Counted from the first letter of the stretch, positions 1 to 10,763 are shown. The stretch is 64,000 nucleotides of DNA from Trichomonas vaginalis G3 (GCF_026262505.1 NC_067208.1:8255962-8319961), one strand, 5' to 3'. The notes: generated from the sequence alone by a model not told the origin. Numbers and translations are program-made.

Positions 1-90
1 AAATAGGTTCTGAATTAGGTGGTGTATTGTAAAAGAGTTCCCAAACATCACCAGAAGATTGAGAAAGATTAAATACTTTTTCTTCCTAAA
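1..90 (-). pseudogene. Beta-helix surface-protein fragment, copy 1 (partial)
   Basis: Read on the minus strand, this stretch encodes a segment containing VFNLSQSSGDVWELFY, which matches almost word for word the minus-strand translation at about 3,590-3,660 (VFDLSQSAGDVWELFY). It is therefore one end of the same surface-protein family as the larger fragments at 2,764-3,662 and 9,148-9,896. The window edge cuts it and no start codon is visible. It abuts the conserved block that follows, as copy 2 does once the intervening transposon is removed. Confidence 0.55.
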
Positions 91-99
91 ATGAATTGT

Positions 100-935
100 A
101 AACTTCAGAAAACTACTTCCCTCGTCAAAATTTTTAAGAAAAATTTTTTATCTCTTCCATCAAGGAATAAAAACAGGGGAAAAGATATTACCATAAGTAA
201 TGAGTCGAATCCTTGCTGTCCAAAAGCGTGGCCTTACACCTTATGTTGCTTTTGATTGTCAATCACTTCCTTCCAAGTTAATTACAAATCAGAAGCATCA
301 AGAAGAGTGACACGAAGCTTTACTTATTACTCAACAATTCTAAAAAGAACTGCGATTACCATCAGCATTTGAATATTATCAAAAATCAATTGAAGAAAGA
401 ACTTATAAATGAATACATCGAGTACATAGTATCACCATATGAATTAGATTCACAATTATCATATCTTGCAAGAACAAGATACTTTGATTGTGTTTTAACA
501 TATCTAACACCATTAATACTATACAAACTTTATGATTTCTTACAAGTTACTTGAAATAGATACCAATATTTCATAACTTTTCATAAATTAACACCCAACA
601 ACTTTAGAACTCTTTGTATATTCTTTTGATGTAACTATTCACCATCAATTACAAATCTTTCTCTGAAACTATCTCTTAAACTCCTTTTATAATACGAAAA
701 TTCAACAAATGTAATTATTTCTTCTAGATCTAACTAAAAAATACAGAATTTCCATACAAATTCTAATACATGTTTACCATTGTATTTAAAACATTCTTTT
801 ATCCTCTTTCATATGATCCAATAACAGAACCATTAATTTTTTTCATTCAGAATCTCCGTAAGAACACAACTTTTTTTATAATCATACATTTCTGCAGATA
901 TACTTAAACATCTTGTTCAAGGTTAAATTGACACC
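100..935 (+). repeat. Conserved ~0.75-kb block, copy 1 of 3
   Basis: This stretch recurs at 6,849-7,640 and 45,480-46,140 with only scattered changes, including the shared stretch from IKNQLKKELINEYIE to ILYKLYDFLQVT and the following AT-rich tail ending in ATACTTAAACATCTTGTTCAA. A start-like MSRILAVQKRGLTPYVAFD is readable from 200 and is interrupted by a stop near 309. A second frame carries LPSAFEYYQKSIEERTY. I do not recognise the parent gene. The broken frames and three copies suggest a duplicated pseudogene fragment with its 3' flank. Confidence 0.6.
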
Positions 936-1414
936 ATTACTCTTTGGACCATTTGAATTTACCAAATTCATCACCATCTGTCCTTACTTCAAAACAAACT
1001 ATTCTCCAAAGATTGAAAGTTTCAAAGTCTTATAACCATCACAATCTAAGTATTTCAAGTTCACAAGACTCAATGACAAACATTTCCAGATATCATTCAA
1101 TTCCACATCATATTTCCAATCTATCAAACTAATAGTTGATTGAAAAAAGACGAAATTAATTTTGATATTTGTTCAAATTACGAAATTAACATTTTATTTT
1201 TTTCTCATAACACATGATATATCCAATGATATATATCATATTCATCTCTTTAATTCATTCATAAGAAATCAAAATTTATTTCTATCTCAGAAACAGAGAT
1301 TTTATTTATTATTTATTTTCTTATTAATTGATATTTTTTCTTTCATAATTTCCATAATTTAATGCAGATTGTAGAATCCATTTTAACTTCATGAATAATG
1401 ATACGCACAGTATT
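936..1414. other. AT-rich spacer, no supported gene
   Basis: Only short open frames of biased composition occur here (for example 944-1132 and 1162-1362), with no recognisable domain. In the second unit the corresponding position after the conserved block holds the replication protein A remnant, so that gene may have been lost or replaced here. Confidence 0.5.
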
Positions 1415-2375
1415 CCAAACTTATCTTAGTCGATACAGTTCCAAAATTTAATGAAGCCATCTTTGAGTGCAAAGTTTATGACTTGAAGTTTGTTTGTGAA
1501 TATTCTTCACCAGTACAAGCTTTCACGTATTGCATAGAAAGTTGTTGAATAATTCCCAAGTGAGTGTGTTGTTACAATTGCCTGTCAATCATCATCATCA
1601 AACAAGACAACATTTGTGAAGCGTCTTTCCATTGCTCTTCGTGTTGTCTGTTACTATTCTATTGTTATTGAAATGAACTATTATTTTGTCGATCGCAAGA
1701 AGACACCAAAGGGCCCAGATGGCAAGAACGACTTCTAGTGCATTTGTGCCATCAATGTTTATGTTCTTGCTTATAATGTCCACACGTTACTTAAATGGGA
1801 AACAATTCTTCGCCGCAAGTACGATTTCAAGCAAGACAAGGGCATCAACATCGAAACAGAGAAACAGACACTTCCAGGCAACACATTCCTCATCCTTGAA
1901 GGCATTCACAGTTTGAATCCATAATTACTTGGTCCAACTGGTCGCGACATAGTCACTCCAATCTACGTTGCTCCACCTACACCACTTGTTGTCGACAATG
2001 ACCACCACATCCTAACATCATATATTCGTCTCATCCGCCACATCATCATAGATCACAGGTACCTCGTCTATTCTGCTCGTAAAACAAACCACTGATGGAC
2101 ATCGGTCCGAGTTGGCGAAGAGAAGAACATTTTCCCATACCAAGGTGATGCAGAAATGTTCTTCAACTCTTCATTGCTTAAGGAACTTCCAGTTCTTTCT
2201 ATCTACTGCCTCAATTTGCTCTCTGATGCCACAATTCCATATCATCGCTATCCACTCACCTCTGAAGTCACCCAGGAGGCTAAGCAACTCCTCAGAATGT
2301 TCTCCGGAAAACCTCTTGAAGGAGTTCCGCACATCTTGTGAATTTTCGAGTTCGTCTGTGTCTCTGACATAAAGT
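1415..2375 (+). pseudogene. Uridine-kinase-like P-loop kinase pseudogene, copy 1
   Basis: Joined across frames and stops, this region reads like a eukaryotic uridine kinase / phosphoribulokinase-family NTPase, which phosphorylates nucleosides. A degenerate P-loop (QSSSSNKTTFVKRLSIAL) lies near 1,575-1,640. It is followed by MNYYFVDRKKTPKGPDGKND from 1,673, by LPGNTFLILEGIHSLNP near 1,870-1,920, and by VGEEKNIFPYQGDAEMFFNS near 2,113-2,172. The order matches the family: Walker A, substrate loop, Walker-B-like FLILEGIH, then the lid and C-terminal helices. Stops after KND (about 1,727) and after LNP (about 1,921) plus frame changes break it, and the second Gly of the P-loop is lost. A more decayed copy lies at 8,490-9,040. 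Family identity is fairly secure; the exact orthologue is not. Confidence 0.65.
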
Positions 2376-2763
2376 ACTAAGAATAAGTTTAATAAACACC
2401 TAAACTCATAATAGTTTAATCAAAATAAATGCAAGCTATCAGTTTCGGATAAGAAAGAAAAATGCATCAACTCTGAAGAAGAAACGCGATACAACTAATA
2501 TTGACGAGTTAAATTGCTGTATTCACAAACTTCATTGTATAACAAAAAAGAATAACTGTGAATATTTTTTAACATTCAATTTTGATTCAAATTATAAGTT
2601 TTTAACGGAACAATTCACAAGTGAATATTGAAATTTGATTGATTGTCAAAAAATTTATTTATATTAAAACAATACAAAGAGAAATAATGAAATGATATGA
2701 ATAATGATAAACAATTTCATATTTTGTGATAATATTCTTCTTTATCATTAAATCTAAAAATAG
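2376..2763. other. Spacer, nothing recognised
   Basis: This is AT-rich sequence between two pseudogenes that face each other, with no supported coding potential. Confidence 0.5.
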
Positions 2764-3662
2764 GAAACTCTGCTTCACACAGATATGATGTAAAAGTGTG
2801 AAAGATTATGAATAGAATATATATTTTGAACATTATTTGTTGTAACTGATTGATATGTTTTATCTATTATTCTGTCACAGAAAGAATCTTTAACTGTAAT
2901 TGAACCAGAAAGATCTTGATAAAATTCTACTCCTGGTCCTGTGTTTCCAAGAAATGAACAGTTTTCAATAAGAACAGTTGATCCAAATGCATAGAACGTT
3001 CCATAATCAGATTTTTTGTGTTCATTATTCAAAACATTACAAAAATTAAAATTATAGTTACCACGATTTAATTCTAAAATTAAATAATTTGATGTTGTGT
3101 TACAAAATGATGAATATGTTACATTACTTAGACTTGTTGGTTGATGTAGAAATATTCCTGAGTCATAGTTTGCTTCACAGAAACTTGTGTTGATTGATTT
3201 AACTTCAATATTTCCATACCAAAGAAGATTTGTTGCTCTTTTTTTCTAAATTTCCGCATAAATAAAAAGAACTTTCATAAAGATAATTTTTATTATTTGA
3301 ATTATAATATATTTCAACATATGAATGATGTCCTCTATCAGAGTTTGTTTTTGATTTGTAGCCACATGTTCGGTATTGGACAATGGAACTATTACATTTA
3401 AAGTAGATAGATCCACCATTTGTATTACTGCTGCAGTTAGTAAATGAACAATCTGAGTTAAGAAATTTATTGCTTGTATTCGTAAAATAAATGGCACTAT
3501 TGTTGTAATTTCAATGAAGATACTGTTAAAAATGAAACACTCGTTTTCTGTTGATGTTGCTTGAACATTCTTCCCAGTGATTGGTTTTGGTGATGTTGAT
3601 GTTCCATAAAAAAGTTCCCAAACATCACCAGCAGATTGTGAAAGATCAAAAACTTTCTCTTC
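2764..3662 (-). pseudogene. Beta-helix surface protein (GGxIY type) pseudogene, copy 2
   Basis: The minus strand encodes repeated beta-helix-like rungs: NCSFLGNTGPG, DCSFTNCSSNTNGGSIYF, SSFCNTTSNYLILEL. The GGSIYF and FxxN/SFxxN motifs resemble the polymorphic-membrane-protein-like (Pmp) surface proteins of trichomonads, which fold as right-handed beta-helices. At least three frame changes break the reading (segments 2775-3032 and 3246-3497 lie in different frames). The homologous fragment at 9,148-9,896 is open, so this copy is decayed. Its end at 3,662 abuts the TTAA transposon; before that insertion it joined the conserved block as copy 1 does. Confidence 0.6.
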
Positions 3663-4742
3663 TTAAGGGTGTACTCCGGTCAAAAAATGGGGACAGTTTG
3701 TCTCGCTAGGGCACCTTATAAAGCTGTATCAGCGCCCAAAATTTAGGATACTATTATATTAAGTAATTGGACCATGCTAGTCGGATTTAAGGCAAAGTTT
3801 TTAATTGATCATTTATTGATGCAATCATTTTCTAAAAGCAAGCTTACCAACCTTCAAAATATATTTACTGCAGGATAAAAATTATTATACCATAGATTAC
3901 ACAAATTTCAACAGAAATCAATATTATTTTTTCAAATCCCTCATGATTATTTAATAAATAATAGAATGTATTCATTTATGTACTAGTTGTAGTTAATTCT
4001 CATATAACAAAATCTTTCTATACGTATTATGATACGCTCATTTTATTACATTTAGAATTATATTGAAATTCTGTATTTATTTGCTTCTTCAATATGCTAG
4101 CAACTATCAGAAGTATTGACAAGTAGCTTCGTTTCAACCATAGAGTTCGAAGTTTAATTTTCCAAATTCTATCGTAGAAATTACACGTTGGACTTTTTGT
4201 GTGCATTCAGTAGTAATTTTAATGCGTTTTCGAGTTATTAGGTATTTAGTGTGCAACTCTGCAAAAAAAGAAAATTCAATATTTTTATCAACTTGAATTT
4301 GGTTCAAAATAGTTGTATCAGCAAAACAATCTAATACATGTTATATTTTTTATTAGACTTTTGAAGAATTTGTTGTTTTCGATGAAGTACATGGTTTTAA
4401 GAAATAGAGCCATGCGTTTTAGAATGTAGCTTCTTTGTCATTGCAGAAACAATATATTATTAGCGCGCTATGTTATGTTGTATATTTATCTTGTTTTTGT
4501 TGTTTTTTCTTCACATTAGATTAAAAAAGTGAATTTGTAAAGTTTTCGATTTTTGATAGAACTCATTGAATTCGACCGGAGTCAGTGTCAGATTCATAGA
4601 ACTCTTGCTATATGAACATTGCAACAATTCTTTAACGGTAGATTATATATATACCAAATAAGGAATCTACTCTGAGAGAATCACTTTCCAAATTTTTTCC
4701 GTTTAGCTTATGGATGTCGGATTCCACAAAAAATAAGGTTCT

Positions 4743-5922
4743 CAAGACACTTGGTGTCTTGGCCTTTTTTTTTGTACGTTAGAAATGTACGTTTAATCAA
4801 TTTGCTCGGCGTTTGCCGAGCTCACATGCTGACATTCACAATCCTAACCATTTTTGGTATAGGATCTACAAATCTTCATTTTATAATGAAGTTCTCTTTT
4901 GGATTCTTAATTTGATCCTATCCAAAATGAGAACTTCATTATAAACGCTCTTTAAAGAACTCTCTGATCCATATTTTGTCAGAGATTGCATATCAATTAC
5001 ACTAGAGCAAAGTTCTTCCTGAAGATTAATCTTTTATAAGCTGATCCTCAGAAAGAACTTTGCTCTTTTCGACTTATATACAGAATCCAACGATAAATTG
5101 GGGGGAACGGTATTAGCTACCCTAAAGTACTATGAATTTCTCTTCATAGTACCTTTTGAGAAGCTAAATACCGCTCAAATACATTGTTTTAGAGGTGATT
5201 ACAAGAACCCAACATTAATGCAAAGTTCTTTGGGTCTATCTCAATCAATAAGGTAACTCAAAGGAGTTTGCATTAATTAAGGAATATCTTATTCATAAAA
5301 AGCATAAATACATTAATTATGAACAGATTTCTTTCGAAGACCCCAATTAAATGAGAGTCTTCGAAAGAAATCTGTTCATAATATAGTAAATACTTGAAAA
5401 CAACTCTTTGGTGAGTAAAGAATGATACGTCAAACCCTAATTAGGATAACTCTGCAAGAGTTTCACTATTTAGTGAAACATCTTGTTGAGTTTTTTCTTA
5501 ATTTATGATTGCTGACGTTCCGATGACCAGAGAGTACTTTTACAACGCTTTTAGAGCAGTATTAATACGAAGCCTCTCATTGAATGAGAGACTTCGGATT
5601 AATACTGTTCTATTCAAGTAGTCTCACTAAGCACTGACTTCCTGTAGACTAAAGAACTGGATTACATCTACTAATCAATTGATTCGGATGGAAATCAGAA
5701 AGCGTATTCGAGAAGATACAATCCAGAAGTGCAAGACTTAAGAATTCTAAGTTAGAATATCATAAGTACTGCAGTCCTGGATTGTAGAATTCATATGATG
5801 GCCAAGTGGAGAGATCATAATGATGCAGGATAATGTATGCGGCAAATGATGTTATATGCTTATAGAAGTAGGCAAATGCAGTACAATGATATATACTTTA
5901 TATAAACATATAATATCATTTG
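4743..5922. repeat. Row of about ten evenly spaced hairpins inside the TTAA element
   Basis: Successive stem-loops with unrelated stem sequences occur at 4743-4761, 4804-4821, 4880-4945, 4961-4985, 5004-5066, 5108-5173, 5214-5277, 5316-5382, 5454-5486, 5552-5612, 5717-5786 and 5843-5922. The main ones are 61-67 nt long (4880, 5004, 5108, 5214, 5316, 5552), and four consecutive midpoints fall at about 5035, 5140, 5245 and 5350. The strongest has 26 perfect base pairs (5316-5341 with 5357-5382). Several others carry one bulge or mismatch. No protein is encoded. They could be precursors of small RNAs, structural RNA, or recombination sites; none of these is shown. Confidence 0.8.
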
Positions 5923-5968
5923 ACGTATAGCATAATATCAAGATAGCATAGCAAAATAAATTTTTAGA

Positions 5969-6291
5969 GGGTAAAAATATATGAAAATGGGTAAAATTCA
6001 ATAGTGTCTGACCTATCGTTGTTTTTGATGGTGTCTTATGTAACCGTCAGACACATTCAAATTTTGAATGGTGTCTTGTGGTTTGACAGACACCTTTGAA
6101 AAAATAAAATCTCTTTTATTTTAATTATATAGAACCTTTACATATTATACTAGATTTTACCCGTTTTAATTGTTGAGTTTTGATATAATTTTTCTTTGAA
6201 AAATGCGCAAAATAAATTTGAAAATAAAAATTTTGAAGTCAAGACACTATGATGACACCTAGCAATTTCTCAGAGACACCTATCGTTGGGA
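5969..6291. repeat. 323-bp dispersed repeat, copy 1
   Basis: This matches 28538-28860 over its full, equal length. Shared landmarks are GGGTAAAATTCAATAGTGTCTG at the left, GTTTGACAGACACC in the middle, and AGACACTATGATGACACC followed by GACACCTATCG at the right. Both copies contain inverted GTGTCT/AGACAC arms and a CTATCGTYG motif near each end. It has no coding capacity and is probably a small mobile repeat nested in, or shared with, the TTAA element. Confidence 0.7.
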
Positions 6292-6848
6292 AAATTACAT
6301 CCGTAGTTTAGCTCGAAATGAAGTTAAGTTTTTAGTATTTTTTTACAAAATTTGATTTTTCTCAAAAATTTGGAATTTTAGGAAACAAAGCTCTTCGTGG
6401 TAGTATGTATTATAGGTATATGTATCTATTTCTCGTTGAGCAATGTCACTGCCTCTTGAGGAAAAAAAGATATGTTACATTTACTATTTTTCATATAAAT
6501 TCCAGCAATTTTAGGAGTGCTTGCAACAAACATAAGTATCTCAAATACTTGAAATATTGAGACATGGACTTGGGTACATATATATAACTATATATTCTAT
6601 AGCACCACGAAGAGTTTTCTCCATTCCAAGCTTTCAATATGGAGTTATAATGAGATCTTAATTATACTTCTAAAAACAATAAAATATTTCAAAATTTTAA
6701 GTGATAATTAATTGCAATTCTCTTTTATTTAATAGACCTCATATCATTCTATAAATATATCATATTATCATTTCTTAATATCAAATATTTAATTCAGGGG
6801 GAGCAGTGTATGTGCCCTAAAATTGAATGGGTCGGAGTACACCCTTAA

Positions 6849-7640
6849 AAGAAATGTAAACTTCCAGAAGTTACTTCCCACTTTGTCAATATTTTTAATG
6901 AGTCGTATCATGGCTATTTAAAAATTTGGCCTCACCCCTGTTATTGTTTTTGATTGTTAAGCAGCCAAGTTTATGACAAATTAGAAGCTTCAAGAAGAGC
7001 GACGTGAACCATTATACTTATTGCTCATCAATTTAAATAGAACGACGATTACCATCAGCATTTGAATATTATCAAAAATCAATTGAAGAAAGAACTATAT
7101 AAAAGAATACATCGCGTATATCGTATCACCATATGAATCAGATTCACAATTATTCATATTCTTGCAAGAACAAGATCACTTTGATTGTGTTTTAACATAT
7201 CTAACACCATTAGTATTATACAAACTTTATGATTTCTTACAAGTTACTTGAAATAGATACCAATATTTCATAACTTTTCATAAATTAACACACAACAACT
7301 TTAGAACTCTTTGTATATTCTTTTGATGTAACTATTCACCATCAATTACAAATCTTTCTCTGAAACTAATATCTCTTAAACTCATTTTATAATACGAAAA
7401 TTCAACAAATGTAATTATTTCTGCCTATATCATACCAAAAAAATACATAATTTCCATACAAATTCTTAATACATGTTTAACATTGTATTTAGAACATTCC
7501 TTTTTGCTCTTTCATATGATCCAAAAACAGAAACAATTAATTTTTTTCATTCAGAATCTCCGTAAGAACACAACTTTTTTATAATCATACATTGTTGCAG
7601 ATATACTTAAACATCTTGTTCAAGGTTAAATCAAGGAAAC
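6849..7640 (+). repeat. Conserved ~0.75-kb block, copy 2 of 3
   Basis: This is the counterpart of 100-935 and 45,480-46,140. The LPSAFEYYQKSIEERT reading is again present (near 7,040-7,085) but several frames are broken. After TTAAACATCTTGTTCAAGGTTAAAT (near 7,605-7,630) the copies diverge, and here the replication protein A remnant begins immediately. Confidence 0.6.
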
Positions 7641-8205
7641 AAGTATCCATCGTAGGAAAGATCATTAGCCATGAAGATAGCACAATCAGTATTGATTACT
7701 TGGTGAATGATTGTACAGGCAGTATCAAAGTTAAGAATTTCATTTCAGATGATAATCCAGAGCCAATTCCAGATGGAACATACGTTTTTTGTTGTTGGAC
7801 GAATTACCTGCTATTGAAGATGGAATATCTTCATTCACAATCAAACCCATAACAGAATTCGATCAAATTCCTTATCATATGCTTTACTCATTGTTCGTAC
7901 ACTTACAGACAACAAGAGGAACACCCCAGACTCCTCTTTCGCTCAAGCACCAAAGCATGTTGAAACATCCGCTCCAGCACCTCCTCCAATGCGATCAGCG
8001 AAGACAGAGATGAAAAGATTAAGAATGATGTCATTGAATTCCTCAAAGAGAACAATTCAGATCGCGGAACTCCAGAAGAACAAATTATTCAACATTTCTC
8101 ACACATATACTCGGCAGAAGAAGTTAAGAAAGCAGTTGAAACAGCAAACTTTAATGGTGAAATCTACTCTACAAGCGAAGATAATTGTTATAATCCTTGC
8201 TAAAT
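7634..8205 (+). pseudogene. Replication protein A 32-kDa subunit (RPA2-like) pseudogene
   Basis: RPA2 is the middle subunit of the eukaryotic single-strand DNA-binding complex. The remnant starts with an OB-fold-like stretch, KQVSIVGKIISHEDSTIS then DYLVNDCTGSIKVKNF. Next come ETYV-like GTYVF, SSFTIKPITEF and PYHMLYSLFVHL, matching the order of the RPA2 OB domain. The C-terminal winged-helix region is readable as IKNDVIEFLKENNSDRGTP, EEVKKAVETANFNGEIYST and a stop near 8,205. The segments lie in three frames (changes near 7,790, 7,915 and 8,015), so it is broken as sequenced. The N-terminal phosphorylation region is missing. It sits between the conserved block and the second uridine-kinase remnant. 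Confidence 0.7.
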
Positions 8206-8489
8206 TTTGAATGATTTTTCTCTTGAAATCATTGTTACTGATACAAGATTTAATATTTGCTCTAATAAACCATCATTTTTCTGTAATAATTTTTTGAAAT
8301 TAAAATATTTCAATCTCTTCTTATTTTCTAATGAATTTTTAATTAAGTAATATCTTTATATGGATTTCATAGCTCATTAATTGCACATTTCCTTCTTAAT
8401 TTTTAAGTTTTTAGCTAATAATCTATTCAATATATTTTTAATAAATCATGCTAGAACATATTGTAATAATTCACATGCGTTTTTATTAT
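8206..8489. other. AT-rich spacer
   Basis: No gene or structured element was recognised between the RPA2-like and kinase-like pseudogenes. Confidence 0.45.
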
Positions 8490-9040
8490 AATACAGAATG
8501 CCCTCTCGCATAATAGCAAACTTATAGGAGTCGATACAGATCCAATGCTTAACGAAGGGTTTGCAAAGTTCTTAATCAGCGCAAGCTTTCATGTGTTACT
8601 CCAATCTATGCTGTTCCACTTGTTATCGACAACGGCCACCTCTTCCTAACATCAGGTCTTCGTATCATCGTCCGCATCATCATTGATCACAAGTACGGCT
8701 GCTTTTCTGCTCGAACAACAATCCACTGATGGTCATCCGTCCGATTTGGTGGAGAGAAGAACATCTTCCCATACCAATGGAATGCTGAAATGTTATTTCA
8801 ACTCTTTCATTGTTTTACGAACTTCCAGTTCTTTCTATCTACGACCGCGCTTAACTCTCTGGGTCCACGATTCCATATTATCATAAGGATATTGGTGATT
8901 TCGCTCACCTATGAAGTCACACAGGAGGCTAAGCGACACATCAGTATTCTCAACTTGTTCTGCCCAATTCCTCTTGAAGGAGTTCCGACCATCTTGTAAA
9001 TTCTTTAGTTCGTCGGTGTCTCTGACTTAAAGTACTAAGA
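8490..9040 (+). pseudogene. Uridine-kinase-like pseudogene, copy 2 (more decayed)
   Basis: This matches the 3' half of the copy at 1,415-2,375 at the DNA level. Shared landmarks are GTCGATACAG, CCACTTGTTATCGACAA, ATCATTGATCACAAGTACG, GAGAAGAACATCTTCCCATACCA and GAAGTCACACAGGAGGCTAAG. The P-loop-to-lid portion is deleted and the remaining segments lie in different frames, so it cannot encode a kinase. Its position after the conserved block and before a minus-strand beta-helix gene repeats the order of the first unit. Confidence 0.6.
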
Positions 9041-9147
9041 ATAAATTTAATAAATAAGAAATATTTCTACATAACAAGTCATTTAGCCATTATTTCTACT
9101 TGAAACCAGTACCAAAAAATCGAGATATAGGAAGAACAATATGCATT

Positions 9148-9896
9148 TTATTTATTTACTAAAGAAATACAAAGAGAAGTAATGAAATGATATGAATAAT
9201 GATAAACAATTTCATCATATGTGATAATATTCTTCTTTATCTCTAAATCTAAAATAGGATAATCAACTTCACACAGATATGATGAAAAGTGAGAAAGATT
9301 ATGAATAGAAGATATATTTTGAACATTATATGTTGTAACTGATTGATATGTTTTACCTATTATTCTGTCACAGAAAGAATCTTTAACAGTAATTGAACCA
9401 AAAAATAGTTGATAAAATTCTTTTCCTGATCCTGTGTTTCCAAGAAATGAACAGTTTTCAATAAGAACAGTTGATCCATGTGCCCAGAATGTTCCATAAT
9501 CAGATTTTTTGTGTTCATTATTCAAAACATTACAAAAATTAAAATTATAGTTACCACGATTTAATTCTAAAATTGTATAATTTGATGTTGTGTTACAAAA
9601 TGATGAATATGTTACATTACTTAGACTTGTTGGAACACTTAGAAGTATTCCTGAGTCATAGTCTGCTTCACAGAAACTTGTGTTGATTGATTTAACTTCA
9701 ATATTTCCATACCAAAGATGATTTGTATAAGATTTTTCTAAATTTCCGCATTCATAAAAAGAACTTTCATAAAGATAATTTTTATTATTTGATTCATCAA
9801 CTAATTGAACATATGAATGATGTCCTCTATCAGAGTTTGTTTTTGATTTATAGCCACATGTTCGGTATTGAACAATGGAACTATTACAGTTAAAGT
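9148..9896 (-). CDS. Beta-helix surface protein (GGxIY type) fragment, copy 3, cut by gap
   Basis: This is an open minus-strand frame ending at 9,148 and entering the assembly gap at 9,897. It encodes beta-helix-like rungs with Ser/Asn/Cys-rich turns: CNSSIVQYRTCGYKSKTN, NTSFCEADYDSGILL, SSFCNTTSNYTILEL, NCSFLGNTGSGKEFY. It is the intact counterpart of the fragment at 2,764-3,662. The family resembles trichomonad Pmp-like surface proteins. The N-terminus and any signal peptide lie in the gap, and no C-terminal membrane anchor is seen. The last residues (from about LEIKKNIITYDEI) look unlike the rungs and may be read-through sequence. It could be a pseudogene even though the visible frame is open. 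Confidence 0.5.
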
Positions 9897-9996
9897 NNNN
9901 NNNNNNNNNNNNNNNNNNNNNNNNNNNNNNNNNNNNNNNNNNNNNNNNNNNNNNNNNNNNNNNNNNNNNNNNNNNNNNNNNNNNNNNNNNNNNNNN
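9897..9996. other. Assembly gap (100 N)
   Basis: Exactly 100 Ns is a common placeholder for a gap of unknown size. A host beta-helix gene lies left of it and the middle of a Maverick capsid gene right of it, so at least one Maverick terminus is hidden. By comparison with 40,660-45,477, about 4.8 kb of Maverick sequence may be missing here. Confidence 0.95.
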
Positions 9997-10363
9997 TGGC
10001 AAATATTATCCAAGAGAAGAATATTCTACAGTTGAGGATATGAGGTCATACAACTTGACATTAGATGCTATGAACTTTAACAACAACTTCACAACAACCA
10101 TTAACCCTGAAATGCAAAGTTCTATTATGCCATATGTGAAAGTATGGACTCATACAGGAGCTCAAAAAACTCAATATACAAATGGAGACCGTTCAAACTT
10201 TTGGCTTGGCATTCCATTTGCTGACTCAGAAGACTTTATGGGTGGTATTTCAACTGTTGGTACAGTTCAAATACAATATACTGGTGACAGAGACGGTCCA
10301 GATGAATTGAAAGCAAAGAAGTTTACAAAACCAATAGCACTTTTCACGGAAGATGCTCTTTGA
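9997..10363 (+). CDS. Maverick major capsid protein, C-terminal part
   Basis: The open frame leaves the gap and ends at TGA 10,361-10,363. It encodes YYPREEYSTVEDM, then NNNFTTTINPEMQSSIMPYV and a C-terminus ending FTKPIALFTEDAL. It is near-identical to the 3' part of the disrupted capsid gene at 40,293-41,815, whose N-terminal half gives the family assignment. Maverick capsid proteins are predicted double-jelly-roll proteins that build an icosahedral shell. The last 20 bp overlap the 3' end of the convergent gene at 10,344-10,763. Confidence 0.6.
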
Positions 10364-10763
10364 AGATTCGTTCGATGAAAACCTGCTGGGGCTCCTCAGA
10401 TTGGTATAACGACAGCTTCCATCGAGCAGATTTTGGCAGCAGGTCAGTAAGTTGTTCTTGAACTGACTTCTCTCCGTCAAATATTGACAGTACGCCAGTT
10501 TTGATATAATATTGTATTAAAAACTTTCCTTTAGAAATATCTGTAAGTTTTGTTGTTATATTTTTGTCTGCTTCAAGAACTTTCACCATCTCGGTTATAC
10601 CAACTTTCTTTGCTTTATGAAAATATTTTGGTTCAGCAAAGACTGCTATTCTATAACATTTTCCATTGTTTGTATAAAGAACTATTCTGTCAATGTATTT
10701 GTATTGTTTGTGTGTGTAAACTTTGTTCTGCTTCAATTCAATAAGATATCCGAATACGTCCAT
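10344..10763 (-). CDS. Maverick conserved hypothetical protein, 139 aa
   Basis: This intact frame starts MDVFGYLIELKQNKVYTHKQ and ends at a TGA that overlaps the capsid 3' end on the other strand. It contains a mixed alpha/beta pattern with no recognised motif. It is divergent from the gene at 10,782, sharing an 18-bp spacer (TTACTTAGAATAAAAAG read on the minus strand of copy 2) that must carry both promoters. The second copy at 39,888-40,312 is frame-disrupted. Being next to the capsid suggests a virion or assembly role, but nothing in the sequence shows it. Confidence 0.6.
   Translation of the reverse strand: MDVFGYLIELKQNKVYTHKQYKYIDRIVLYTNNGKCYRIAVFAEPKYFHKAKKVGITEMVKVLEADKNITTKLTDISKGKFLIQYYIKTGVLSIFDGEKSVQEQLTDLLPKSARWKLSLYQSEEPQQVFIERIFKEHLP

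Larger units (their letters stand above)
3667..6844. mobile_element. 3,178-bp non-autonomous DNA transposon, TTAA target site
   Basis: The element starts GGGTGTACTCCG (3667-3678) and ends with its exact inverse CGGAGTACACCC (6833-6844). A TTAA flanks it on both sides (3663-3666 and 6845-6848), which is a typical 4-bp target-site duplication. TAGGGCAC and its inverse GTGCCCTA form a second subterminal match. Removing the element rejoins a beta-helix fragment to the conserved block in the same way as at the start of the window, which independently confirms insertion. It has no open frame longer than about 60 codons and must be mobilised in trans if still active. TTAA duplications are known for piggyBac-type transposases, but these termini do not start CCY, so the superfamily is uncertain. 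Inside are the hairpin array and a 323-bp dispersed repeat. Confidence 0.85.

Noticed and set aside
4743-4771. Bacterial-type intrinsic terminator (hairpin followed by Ts)
   Set aside because: The hairpin plus T run is real, but the context is a eukaryotic transposon with no upstream gene. It is counted as the first member of the hairpin array instead.
9801-10363. Frames running through the N gap
   Set aside because: They join a host gene on one strand or a Maverick gene on the other across unknown sequence and have no meaning.
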